Assembly (NCBI GenBank): GCA_015061745.1
Contig: SUWB01000016.1
Location: forward strand, 1-56,992
Source: Lentisphaerota bacterium
GTDB taxonomy: Bacteria; Verrucomicrobiota; Lentisphaeria; Victivallales; Victivallaceae
Direction of reading: 5' to 3'
Length of the DNA stretch: 56,992 bases
Positions 36,817 through 46,033 of this stretch are shown here, one piece after another. The notes under the pieces are model-generated. The model made no database searches, was not told where the DNA came from, and saw only the letters and a program-made list of their open reading frames with translations. Position numbers and translations under genes: made by a program. How positions within the stretch are numbered: the first letter of the stretch is position 1; the number at the start of each line of letters is the position of its first letter.

Positions 36817-37613
36817 CACATCCCCATAAGGCGTTTGAAGTTACCGGCAAAAATAGCAGCATTTTCATCATCGGTCAGGCGTTCATACAGAACTCCTGCT
36901 ACATACATTCCGGGGTTGCGGATGGGGAAGTCGGTACCGAAAAACAGTTTTTCTTTACCCGCCCAGTTGATGCCCCGCCGGAGCATTCCCCAGGTGTTGG
37001 GGCCGGAACCGGAAATATCCAGCCCCGCATTGGGATATTGGGCGACAAGACGCATACGGGCCTCATATTCATCATTGCTTGCTGTGGGATGAGCGATGAT
37101 CAGTTTCAAATCGGGGAAGTTTTTAAGGATGATTCTGGCATCATCAAGATTGCCCAAATGAAGATTGACCACCATACCCAGCTGATTTGCCAGATCCCAC
37201 ATCGGCATCATTTCAGAACAGGCGTAGCTGGAATAGTTCATCATATAGGCCACAAGTTCGCCGATCAAACGGACATTTTCTTTGTGATACATATAGTCGA
37301 TTTCTTCCAGAGACTCTTTGACGAACCAGGGGTGCACACAAATACCGGGAATAAAAAATCCGTCGGTGCGATCACGTCCTTCAAGGGCTTTCACGTTCAA
37401 GCCGTGGAGCGTTTCCCAGGTTGTTTGGTCCTTGCCCAAACGGAAGGCAACCGATCCGGCTGCCTGTGAGATACCGGTTCCTTTAAGGACATTCACAAAC
37501 ACTTCATCCGGCGTTTCTCCTGCGTAATTGTTTCCTTCAAGGTAGCTGTGAAAAGAAGAAGGGTGAATGTGAGCATCAATGATTTCATATCCGGGATTGG
37601 TAAAATCGAACAT
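36816..37613 (-). CDS. Amidohydrolase-family TIM-barrel metal-dependent hydrolase
   Basis: 265 residues. IIDAHIHPSSFHSY near the N-terminus is the HxH metal-binding motif of the amidohydrolase-2 family. VVNLHLGNLDD, LIIAHPTASNDE and LFFGTDFPIRNPG supply the later His and Asp ligands. Members hydrolyse or decarboxylate small cyclic acids, including lactones. The substrate is unknown. Cytoplasmic. A CAGGAG site lies 7 bp upstream; it stands 23 bp after the acyltransferase fusion and overlaps the ATPase start. Confidence 0.82.
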   Translation of the reverse strand: MFDFTNPGYEIIDAHIHPSSFHSYLEGNNYAGETPDEVFVNVLKGTGISQAAGSVAFRLGKDQTTWETLHGLNVKALEGRDRTDGFFIPGICVHPWFVKESLEEIDYMYHKENVRLIGELVAYMMNYSSYACSEMMPMWDLANQLGMVVNLHLGNLDDARIILKNFPDLKLIIAHPTASNDEYEARMRLVAQYPNAGLDISGSGPNTWGMLRRGINWAGKEKLFFGTDFPIRNPGMYVAGVLYERLTDDENAAIFAGNFKRLMGM

Positions 37614-37636
37614 TTTTTTTCTCCTGTAAAATTAGT

Positions 37637-40600
37637 TTATTCCACCGGATCATCGTAGAGCCGGCTTAATGTTGCAAGACGGTGTAAATCCAACTTTCCG
37701 CTGCCCAGCATAGGCAGATCGTCAACTTTGATAAAATTGTCTGCGTGGGGGATCCAGAGGTTGGGAAGTTTTTTCTCCCGGAGCTGTTTGACAAGAGCTC
37801 CCGGATTGACCAGCGTTTCATCACTGTAAAAGACCAGCAGTTTTTCCCCTCTGCGGGCATCATTTGCCCCGCCGACGGCAATAATGCGGCGGTCGGGCTT
37901 GAGAATATCATTCAATTCCCGTTCCACCAGTTCGTGGGGCACCATTTCTCCTGCAATCTTGCTGAAACGGGTATAGCGGCCCGTCAGAGTGATGAATCCA
38001 TACCGGTCCATATGGCCGATGTCACCTGTGATATACCAGCCGTTGCGGATGACTTCAGCAGTTTTTTCAGGATCGTTGAGATATCCTTTCATAACGATGG
38101 CTCCTTTGACGATAAGGAGTCCGTCACAGTTTTCCGGTCTGAGTTCAAAGGTTTCCGGATCAACGATCTTGACGCAGACTCCGGTCAGGGCAGGGCCGAT
38201 ACTGCCGTGCTTTGCCACCTTGACTCCCAGATCAGAAACCGATGTTGCCACATTGATGGAAACAATGGGCGAAAGCTCTGTGCTGCCGAATCCTTCGGCA
38301 ATGGCGAGTCCGGTCATTTCAAGATATTTTTCAGCAATGTCGGAACGGAGTTTTTCCGCTCCGGCCACTGTGAGACGGACACTTTTGAAATCTTCAGGTT
38401 TTGCTCCCCGCATATAGATTTGCAAAAATCCCGGCGTCGTCATAAGAACGGTGATCTGCTGTTCACGCAGAACTGCTGCTGCCATTTTTGCATCCAGAGC
38501 ATTGGGGATCATAACCACTCTTGCTCCTGTGAGCATCGGCAGCCAGAGGCAGGTGTTCATACCGAAAGAGTGGAACAAAGGCAGATTTCCGAGAATCCGG
38601 TCGTGACGGTGCCAGTCGGTGGTTTTGATGACCGCCGCCACATCGCCGTTGATATTGTGATGAGTCAGCATAATCCCTTTGGGGGTACCGGTGGAACCGC
38701 TGGAAAAAATCAGAACTGCGACTTTGTTCACATCATCCCAGCTTGCCGGAGCCAGAAGCCGCATAAGTTCCCGGCTGGAAAGAACTCTCAAAACAAGATG
38801 CCACAGGAAACGTTTGATTTTTCCGCCGTAACGGGATTTGATGTCCTCAATAAAGATCATTTCGGAAAGAGGAGCGATCTTTTGTTTCTCAATGAAACTT
38901 TTTGAAGTGATGATGTGACGTATCCCCGCAGTTGCAACGGCACTTTTGATTGACTCAGGAGAGGCCGTGTAGTTGAGCATCGCAGGGGTTCTGTCCGTAA
39001 GCTGGACGCCGATGATAGATGTGACAGCATCAATACTGTTGGGGAGCATCACCCCCATATACACCTCGTCTGAGTGACAGATCCGCCTGAGATAGCGGCT
39101 GATCATAATGGCTTCAACAGCATTTTCCGCAGCTCCCGGCAGATGAAATTCTTTACCGTCATATTCCCCCACGATACAGCGGTTGGGGAACCGGCGGCCC
39201 AGAAAAAGTGCCTGAGAGTGGAAGGGCTTTTCTTCCGGCAGAGGAGCCAGTTCCGTTTCTGCGGCAAGTTCAGACATTGCAATGCGTATTTCATAAGCGT
39301 TGCTCTGCCGGGGCAGGGGATTGCCTATGGTTACTGAGGCCGGGTGGGGAGAACAGCCGAAGCGGCGGAACTTGAATTTGCCCCGGTAACAGGAAAATAT
39401 ACTGCCCCAGGTCATACCGATGTGCAGGGGAATGAGGGGAACGTCGATTTCAGGAGGCAGCAGCAGAGACATACCGTCCTTAAAGGCCGACATCGTACCG
39501 TTCCGGGTGATATCGCCTTCGGGGAAGACGCAAATAAGTTCTCCTTTGCGGAAAAGAGTATGGGCAGTTTCCAGAAAAGATTTGAGTTTTTTGGGGCCGT
39601 TTGGAACTTCCACCAGACCGGCAGATTTGAGCAGCGGACGCAAAAAGGGAATGGCATTGTAATAATTTTCGTCCATCATAAAACGCACCGGACGTGAGGT
39701 ACAGGCGGTGACAAAAAGCATATCCATAAATGAGGCCCGGTTGGCAATGAGCAATGCGGGACCTTCTTCCGGGATCTTTTCAGCGTGCCACACTTTGAGG
39801 CGGTAAAAGGTCAGCATCAGCAGTTTTGTGAACATCCGCAGCAGACATTGGGGGATGAGCAGAAAGAAGATGACTCCTACGGCAAAGGTCACGCCTCCCA
39901 GCCCTGCTGCTACCGGGAATATGGCGATTTTATTAATATACATCAGTCCTGAAAGAAAAATCGCCGTCAGCAGAATAATGCCGAATGGCAGATAGAACCA
40001 GGAAAAAAAGGCACTGCGCAACTCTTTGCGGACAAAGAATTTCTGGTAGGATTGCAGAGGAATCAGGGCGATTCCGGCAAAGAAGCCGAAAAGCAGCAGC
40101 AGCATTCCTAAAAGGCAGCTTTCAATGATTTCATCTTTGAAAAAAGGCAACAGACCGATGGCAAATGAACACAAGGTCATCATCAATGCCGCCGGGGGGA
40201 TAAGACCGATTTCTGCATTGTTCCGGCAAAGTCCCGCCCCCAGAATGAATCCTGCCGCAGCTCCGGCAAGAGGGGCTGTCATAACCGCATATTCAAGAAC
40301 AGGCGAGGCAACTCCCTGAGAGAGCGTAATATATTGGACCGCCAGAGAGGCCGCAAAAATAATGGAACCGAAAAGGTAACTTTCGCCGATACCGGTCAAA
40401 AGCAGTTCCCGTCCCCTTTCTTCGCGGCGGATGACTGCCAGCCAGGTTTTGGGAAGTCCGGAAAAACGCAATCTGGGCAGCGGAGCAAGGGTGGGACGCA
40501 GACGGGTGGCCGCTGAAAGGGAGATAAAGGCCAGCCCCAGCAGAAATATTCCTGTCGCTCCGGGGGGGAAGTGCAGTTCTGCGGCAGCTGCCGCTCCGGT

Positions 40601-41092
40601 GACACCGGCAATAATGCCTGCAAATGTGGTACTTTCAGTTACGGCTCCTGCAAGGGGGAGAGAGGATTTTTCAACGGTTTCAGCAATATATATCCGCTGG
40701 GCCGAACGGTAAGCGGCACAGATCATTCCCGACAGGACGACCATTGCCAGCAGCAGAATGATCCACGGCAGCGTCAGACCGGCTCCCGGAACAAGAAAGA
40801 GGACTGCTGTTCCCATTCCCATAAGAAGGAAAAGAGCCAACTGAGAAAAAGTAATGGTATTTCTGCTTGAAAAACGGCTGGTGAAGTACCGGGTGAGAAA
40901 AGGCATAAAAAGGTAAGGCAGCGTAAAAAGGGCTCCCGTAAGAAGCATATCCAACGCCTGACGGCTGAAAAGCGGAGCCACACGATGTCCGACCAAAGCT
41001 GTATAAGAACAGAAACAGGTCGTTATCAGCGTACTCAGCAAATTGACTGACCCGGCTGCGGTCAGTACAGATTTGTTTTCAGAATTTGTCAT
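37637..41092 (-). CDS. MFS - PlsC-like acyltransferase - acyl-CoA/ACP synthetase fusion (LplT-Aas-like)
   Basis: 1151 residues with three parts. Residues ~1-410 form a 12-helix MFS transporter like LplT. Residues ~425-620 are an LPLAT domain, with FPEGDITRNG as the second motif. Residues ~690-1140 are an AMP-binding enzyme (FSSGSTGTPKGIML; GFGSTELSPI; YITGDIGHMDRYGFI). Such fusions move lysophospholipids across the inner membrane and re-acylate them. The acyltransferase motif reads NRASFMD where the family has N-H-x-S-x-x-D: the catalytic His is Arg (codon CGG), so this domain may be inactive or altered. It heads an operon with the amidohydrolase and the AAA ATPase. Confidence 0.82.
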   Translation of the reverse strand: MTNSENKSVLTAAGSVNLLSTLITTCFCSYTALVGHRVAPLFSRQALDMLLTGALFTLPYLFMPFLTRYFTSRFSSRNTITFSQLALFLLMGMGTAVLFLVPGAGLTLPWIILLLAMVVLSGMICAAYRSAQRIYIAETVEKSSLPLAGAVTESTTFAGIIAGVTGAAAAAELHFPPGATGIFLLGLAFISLSAATRLRPTLAPLPRLRFSGLPKTWLAVIRREERGRELLLTGIGESYLFGSIIFAASLAVQYITLSQGVASPVLEYAVMTAPLAGAAAGFILGAGLCRNNAEIGLIPPAALMMTLCSFAIGLLPFFKDEIIESCLLGMLLLLFGFFAGIALIPLQSYQKFFVRKELRSAFFSWFYLPFGIILLTAIFLSGLMYINKIAIFPVAAGLGGVTFAVGVIFFLLIPQCLLRMFTKLLMLTFYRLKVWHAEKIPEEGPALLIANRASFMDMLFVTACTSRPVRFMMDENYYNAIPFLRPLLKSAGLVEVPNGPKKLKSFLETAHTLFRKGELICVFPEGDITRNGTMSAFKDGMSLLLPPEIDVPLIPLHIGMTWGSIFSCYRGKFKFRRFGCSPHPASVTIGNPLPRQSNAYEIRIAMSELAAETELAPLPEEKPFHSQALFLGRRFPNRCIVGEYDGKEFHLPGAAENAVEAIMISRYLRRICHSDEVYMGVMLPNSIDAVTSIIGVQLTDRTPAMLNYTASPESIKSAVATAGIRHIITSKSFIEKQKIAPLSEMIFIEDIKSRYGGKIKRFLWHLVLRVLSSRELMRLLAPASWDDVNKVAVLIFSSGSTGTPKGIMLTHHNINGDVAAVIKTTDWHRHDRILGNLPLFHSFGMNTCLWLPMLTGARVVMIPNALDAKMAAAVLREQQITVLMTTPGFLQIYMRGAKPEDFKSVRLTVAGAEKLRSDIAEKYLEMTGLAIAEGFGSTELSPIVSINVATSVSDLGVKVAKHGSIGPALTGVCVKIVDPETFELRPENCDGLLIVKGAIVMKGYLNDPEKTAEVIRNGWYITGDIGHMDRYGFITLTGRYTRFSKIAGEMVPHELVERELNDILKPDRRIIAVGGANDARRGEKLLVFYSDETLVNPGALVKQLREKKLPNLWIPHADNFIKVDDLPMLGSGKLDLHRLATLSRLYDDPVE

Positions 41093-41125
41093 CTTGTATA
41101 TTTTCTGTATGAAAAGTCATTATAT

Positions 41126-41154
41126 AATATAGCACACAAAGATATTTTTTCAAA
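41126..41154 (-). promoter_or_regulatory. Promoter of the MFS-acyltransferase-synthetase operon
   Basis: Minus-strand TTTGAA (41154-41149), 17-bp spacer, TATATT (41131-41126), with TGTGC just before the -10 (extended -10). It lies 34 bp before the start at 41092. The 13-mer TGTGCTATATTAT is repeated upstream of valS. Confidence 0.6.
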
Positions 41155-41225
41155 CGTTCAGAAAATTTTGAGGGAAACCGTTTTAAAGGAGAAAAGGAAA
41201 AATTTTCCCCTGAGAAAGTCCTTTA

Positions 41226-43388
41226 TCAGTTGTTCTGCTTTGACCGAAGTTCTTTGAGTCGCTTGCTTAAAAGAGAATAACGCCGTTCCCGGCGGTTGTT
41301 GGAAATGGCGATTTCCACTGCCTGACGGTCGGCAACGAGGACGAGCAGTTTTTTTGCCCGGGTCATAGCGGTATAGAGCAGATTTCTTCTGAGCATCATA
41401 TAGTGGCACTTCAAAAGAGAGAGGATGACGCAGGGGTATTCTCCGCCCTGGGATTTATGGACTGTAATGGCGTAAGCGTGACTCAGCTGGTCGGTTTCAT
41501 CGAAAGCGTATTCGACACTTCTTTCGCCGTTGTCAAAGGCACAGAAAAATTTTCTGTTTTCGCTGTCGATCTTTTCAATGATCCCCACATCGCCGTTGAA
41601 AACATTTTTGTCGTAATTGTTGGAACGCTGCATAATTTTATCGCCCAGGGAGAAACTTCTTTCCCCGAAACGGAAGGATTCGACCTTTTCCCCCAGCAGT
41701 CTTTTCGCAAGGAGCGGATTAAGTCTGAAAACCCCCGCATCTCCCCGGTTCATCGGCGTAAGGATCTGGATATCTTTGACCGGATCGAAGCCGAAACGTT
41801 CGGGGATCCTTTCAGCGGCCATTTTTTCGATCAATTCTTCCGCCCGTGCGGGGTCGCCGGGATCGATCCAGTAAAAATCAAGCTCTTTGTCCTTCTGCGG
41901 AGCAGGAGCAACAGGCATATATCCCTTTATGACCCGATGAGCGTTGGCAATGATCGAACTTTCAGAGGCTTGACGGAAAACTCTTGTTAAATGGGTGACG
42001 GCAAAAAATCCGCTGCTGATGAAGTCGGCAAGGACGGTTCCCGCTCCCACTGAAGGGAGCTGATCGGCATCACCTACCAGTACGACCGCACAGCCGGAAG
42101 GCACTGCTGCAAAGAGGGCTTCTGCCAGAACAAGGTCAAGCATTGAGACTTCATCGGCAATGAGCAGATCACATTCAAGCTTATGGCTTTCGTCAAAGGC
42201 AAACGCATTGCTCCGGGGATCGTAGATCAAAAGGCGGTGGATCGTTTTGGCTTCCAGACCGGACGATTCGGAAAGACGTTTTGCCGCTCTGCCGGTGGGG
42301 GCTGCCAGAGCGATTTTCAATTTCGCTTTTTTGGCAAGCTTGACGATTTCCCCCATAACGGTGGTTTTACCTACACCGGGGCCCCCTGTGACAATGGAAA
42401 GCGGAGCGTGCTTTACTGTTTCCACCGCTTGAAACTGCTCAGGAGCAAGTTTTGCAACAACAGCTTGCGGCAGTTCGCCCATTTTTTGGGCCGCAAATTT
42501 TTTGCATTTAGCCAATTCAGCGATTCTTTTGGCAAGTTTCTGTTCTGCCCGTGCGAGGTGAGGCGGGTAGATCATATCGTCAAGGAGCAAAAGCTGTTTG
42601 TGGGCAATGGCTTCGTCAACTCCTTTCCGGGCATTTTCTTCCGGAAGTTTGAGCAGTTCGGCAGTACTTCTGACGACCTCCTCAACGGGAGCACAGACGT
42701 GTCCGTGAGAGGTGAGTGTATTCATCGCAAAGACCGCCGCCGCCCGGAGACGGTCAGGAGAATCTGCTGGAATCTCAAGGGAACGGGCGATCTCGTCAGC
42801 TTTGAGAAATCCGATGCCGTCCACATCGTCGGCAAGTTTCCAGGGATTCTTTTTGACGGTATCAGGAGCATTTTCACCGTAAACTTTCAGGAGTCTTGCG
42901 CAGTATGCAGGAGTGATTCCCAAGCCCTGTAAAAAGATAAGAGACTCTCTTTCTGCGGCAGATTCTTTCCAGATGCGGCTGATTTCAGCGGCTCTTTTAG
43001 CACCGATACCGGGAACTTCTTTCAGCTTTTTGGGGAAACGGTTGAGGATCTCCATTGTTTCTTTGCCGAAGTGTTCCACAATGGCGGCAGCGTTTTTGGG
43101 CCCCAGTCCCGGAACGGCGGAACTGAGAAAACGGATCAATCCGGAGGGGCTTTCAGGCAGAGTCACCTTGCATCTTGAAATGCGGAATTCTCTCCCGTAA
43201 TCGGGGTGTGTGGCAAAGATTCCTTCAAGTTCCAGTTGTCTGCCGGCTTCTGCTCCGGGCATAGGACCGCAGACAACTTCTTCAGTGCCGTCTGCACAGC
43301 GGACAACGGCAACGGCAAAATCTCCGTTGTCGCCTTTGAATCTGAAACGGAGTATTTCTCCTTTTAGAATTGTTGGTTCTTCTGCCAT
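41226..43388 (-). CDS. recD2: RecD2-type ATP-dependent DNA helicase
   Basis: 720 residues, the length of RecD2/ExoV-like helicases found without RecBC. The N-terminal part has an OB-like region and helix-hairpin-helix segments (SSAVPGLGPKNAAAIVEHFG; VPGIGAKRAAEISRI). The helicase core begins with GGPGVGKTTVMGEI (residues ~334-347), then LLIADEVSMLD, VLVGDADQLPSVG and, near the end, HAYAITVHKSQGGEYP and TAMTRAKK. It unwinds DNA 5'-to-3' and acts in repair. Last gene of the valS operon, 9 bp after the ClC channel gene. Confidence 0.92.
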   Translation of the reverse strand: MAEEPTILKGEILRFRFKGDNGDFAVAVVRCADGTEEVVCGPMPGAEAGRQLELEGIFATHPDYGREFRISRCKVTLPESPSGLIRFLSSAVPGLGPKNAAAIVEHFGKETMEILNRFPKKLKEVPGIGAKRAAEISRIWKESAAERESLIFLQGLGITPAYCARLLKVYGENAPDTVKKNPWKLADDVDGIGFLKADEIARSLEIPADSPDRLRAAAVFAMNTLTSHGHVCAPVEEVVRSTAELLKLPEENARKGVDEAIAHKQLLLLDDMIYPPHLARAEQKLAKRIAELAKCKKFAAQKMGELPQAVVAKLAPEQFQAVETVKHAPLSIVTGGPGVGKTTVMGEIVKLAKKAKLKIALAAPTGRAAKRLSESSGLEAKTIHRLLIYDPRSNAFAFDESHKLECDLLIADEVSMLDLVLAEALFAAVPSGCAVVLVGDADQLPSVGAGTVLADFISSGFFAVTHLTRVFRQASESSIIANAHRVIKGYMPVAPAPQKDKELDFYWIDPGDPARAEELIEKMAAERIPERFGFDPVKDIQILTPMNRGDAGVFRLNPLLAKRLLGEKVESFRFGERSFSLGDKIMQRSNNYDKNVFNGDVGIIEKIDSENRKFFCAFDNGERSVEYAFDETDQLSHAYAITVHKSQGGEYPCVILSLLKCHYMMLRRNLLYTAMTRAKKLLVLVADRQAVEIAISNNRRERRYSLLSKRLKELRSKQNN

Positions 43389-43397
43389 AGAGTTGTT

Positions 43398-45227
43398 TCA
43401 GTAATTGTCCGCTTCCTGGACGAGCCTGCGGTATTTGCTGAAGATATCTTCCCGTGAAATAAAGCCCTCAAACTTGCCGCCGGGCGCACACACAGGCAGA
43501 TGTTTGGCATTGTAGCGGTCAAAGTTTGCCATTGCCCAAGCTAAGTCGTCATCGGGCGAGAGCAGACCGTGAGGGGTTTCCATCATATCGTAGATGAGCA
43601 TAAAATCATATACTGAGTGATCCAGCATTGCGTGAAGCATCCTGTCTGTACGGATGACTCCCACAAGATGAGAGTGTTCGTCCAGAACGGGATAGACCTC
43701 CGCTTTGTTTTCTTCCACCAGTTTCCGCAAAGTGCTGAGGGTGTCATCCGGAGCAAGGGGGTAGTAGTTCCGGTCGATATTCAACCTGACAGGCAGGCTT
43801 TGGAGCATCACCTGATCCCGGTCATCGTTGAGCAGATTGTTTTCGGCCAGAGCTTTCCGGTAAATGGAGTTGGGTTCCAGATGACGGGCGGCGAACCACG
43901 CCACAGCTGAAACGATCATTAAAGGCACAAGGAGCGTGTAACCCCCTGTGACTTCAGCAATGAGAAATATCCCCGTCAGGGGAGCACGCATCACTGCGGT
44001 GAAAACACCGCACATCCCAACCACAATGAAGTTGGGTTCCTGAAGCTGAATGATCCCCGTCAGATTGATAAGACGGGCAAAGGCGAATCCCGTAAAGGCT
44101 CCAATAAACATAGAAGGAGCAAAGATACCGCCGTCACCGCCGGAATCTACAGTCAGAACCGAGCCCACCACCTTGAAAAAAACTGCCGCACCGATGAGAA
44201 TCGTCAGAGTCAGCCAGTCAGGCATAATTCCCGGGGGCAGGGGGGAAAGAGCTGCAAGAGCACTCAAGTTTCCGGCAAAAAGCTGTTCGATATAGATATA
44301 TCCCTGTCCTCTGAGAATGGGAAACAGGGCCAGAAGCAGACAGAGCATCGTGCCGCCCGTAAAAAGTCTGACCCAGTGATTGCGCAGACGGCTTTTTATG
44401 ATTCCTCCCAGTTTGTAGGCACTGCGGATCACATAGACGCCGATGAGAGCACATACCAGACCGCAGATGAAGTAAAAGGGGACAGCGTTGGTTTTCCACG
44501 GTACGGTGATCGCCAGATTGAAACCGAAATGATTGGACATTACCCGGGAAACTACCGTTGCCACAGCACTGGACATAAGAATGGGCACCAGGGCTCCCAC
44601 ACTGAAAGAGGGCATCAGAACTTCAACTGCAAAGAGCACGCCGCCAATGGGACTGCTGAAACAGGCCGAGATAGCCGCTGCCGCACCGCATCCGATGAGG
44701 AGCAATCGCTGTTTCCGGTCAGTGTGGAGGAATCCGGCTGTGTTGGAACCTATGGCAGACCCCGTCAGGACGCTTGGAGCTTCCAATCCGGCAGAGCCGC
44801 CGCAGCCTACAGAAAAGGCACTTGAAAGCAAATGGGTGAGCATTTCGCTGCCGGGGATCGTAAATTTCCGCCGGTGCAGCATCAATATAAGAGGGCTCAG
44901 GCTTTTTGCGTAATTTCTGCCGCCCCATTTGTGCTGCACGCAATGGGACGCAAAAAGACCGATCAGAGGCAGAAAGAAAAAGAGTATCAATGCGCAGGTT
45001 TTCAGCAGAGGTGAACCGGAATAATGTTCAAGGCTGCTGCCGAAAGAAGAAAGCGTCTCCACGATAATGTGCATCAGAGCCACGCCGCAGGCGGCAATGA
45101 CACCGATGAAAAGGGCAATAAAAAGGGTGTTCGACCGTTCTCCGAAAGTTGTACGGAACCAGTCGGCACCGGCGATGAAAACCCGGCGCAATGCGACGCT
45201 TTTACGCAATATTTTTTTGATACGCAC
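43398..45227 (-). CDS. ClC-family chloride channel/antiporter with CBS pair
   Basis: 609 residues. About 10 membrane helices (residues ~40-440) carry ClC selectivity segments: GCGGSAGLEAPSVLTG in place of the usual GREGP block, and GGDGGIFAPSMFIG. Residues ~470-605 form two CBS domains (DTLSTLRKLVEENKAEVYPV; DDDLAWAMANFDRYNAKHLP), which bind nucleotides in relatives. It probably moves chloride or another anion, with or without proton exchange. The start is GTG at 45227 (no nearby ATG). It is the fourth gene of a five-gene operon. Confidence 0.88.
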   Translation of the reverse strand: MRIKKILRKSVALRRVFIAGADWFRTTFGERSNTLFIALFIGVIAACGVALMHIIVETLSSFGSSLEHYSGSPLLKTCALILFFFLPLIGLFASHCVQHKWGGRNYAKSLSPLILMLHRRKFTIPGSEMLTHLLSSAFSVGCGGSAGLEAPSVLTGSAIGSNTAGFLHTDRKQRLLLIGCGAAAAISACFSSPIGGVLFAVEVLMPSFSVGALVPILMSSAVATVVSRVMSNHFGFNLAITVPWKTNAVPFYFICGLVCALIGVYVIRSAYKLGGIIKSRLRNHWVRLFTGGTMLCLLLALFPILRGQGYIYIEQLFAGNLSALAALSPLPPGIMPDWLTLTILIGAAVFFKVVGSVLTVDSGGDGGIFAPSMFIGAFTGFAFARLINLTGIIQLQEPNFIVVGMCGVFTAVMRAPLTGIFLIAEVTGGYTLLVPLMIVSAVAWFAARHLEPNSIYRKALAENNLLNDDRDQVMLQSLPVRLNIDRNYYPLAPDDTLSTLRKLVEENKAEVYPVLDEHSHLVGVIRTDRMLHAMLDHSVYDFMLIYDMMETPHGLLSPDDDLAWAMANFDRYNAKHLPVCAPGGKFEGFISREDIFSKYRRLVQEADNY

Positions 45228-45236
45228 TTCTTTTTC

Positions 45237-46028
45237 TCACTGATTGAGGATCGCCCAGTAACGGCCGGAAGGATTTTTGATAAGCTTGATAGGCAGATCA
45301 AAAATGGAACTCAGATTATCCTCCGTGAGGACTTCTTCCCGTTTGCCCCGGCACATAATGTTGCCTGACTTGAGAATCATTCCCTCGTCAAAAACGCTGA
45401 GGATATCTTCAATACGCTGGGTGATGAAAATAATGGTCAGTTCGGGCATTTCTGCCGCCATTTTTTCAATTTCTCCCAACAGGAACTCTCTGCCCGGCAT
45501 ATCCAGATAGACACTGGGCTCGTCAAGGATCATCAATTCAGGCTTGGTCAGCAGTGCCCGCATAATAAGGATCTTGACCTGTTCCCCGGAGGACATTGTG
45601 AAAATCTGCTGGTCGGCCAGATGTTCTGCCCGGAAACGCTTCATCAGTACCCTGGCAGTTTCTATTTCGTGCTGCTCCGGCTCCCGGAAAAGGCCCAAAG
45701 TGCCGTCAAAACCGCTGATGACCATTTGAAGTCCTGTCCATTCGGTATCGGTGAACTGCTGCATACAGGGACTGACCCAGGCAATGCGTTTACGCAGTTC
45801 CACCAGATTGGTGGAGCCAAAACGGTTGCCCAGGATGTTGACTTCAGCACCGAAAACCGGCCAGGCATATCCCATAAGCATCTTGACAAGAGTTGTTTTG
45901 CCCGCTCCGTTGGCACCGAGGATGAAGCAGCGGCCCCCTTTGGGAACCTGCCAGCTCAAATTATGCAATATTTCTCTGCCGCCCAGATAGACGGACGCAT
46001 TTTTGATATCAACAGCCTGGGAATACAT
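45237..46028 (-). CDS. ABC-type ATP-binding protein (orphan)
   Basis: 263 residues. Walker A is GANGAGKTTL; the signature is SSGEQVKIL; Walker B is LMILDEPSVYL; the switch lies in IIFITQRIEDI. It resembles the ModF/YlmA-type stand-alone ATPases with a single domain. No membrane permease is encoded next to it, so it may pair with a distant one or act alone. It sits between tyrA and the ClC gene with 5- and 9-bp gaps. Confidence 0.82.
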   Translation of the reverse strand: MYSQAVDIKNASVYLGGREILHNLSWQVPKGGRCFILGANGAGKTTLVKMLMGYAWPVFGAEVNILGNRFGSTNLVELRKRIAWVSPCMQQFTDTEWTGLQMVISGFDGTLGLFREPEQHEIETARVLMKRFRAEHLADQQIFTMSSGEQVKILIMRALLTKPELMILDEPSVYLDMPGREFLLGEIEKMAAEMPELTIIFITQRIEDILSVFDEGMILKSGNIMCRGKREEVLTEDNLSSIFDLPIKLIKNPSGRYWAILNQ

Positions 46029-46033
46029 TTTTG

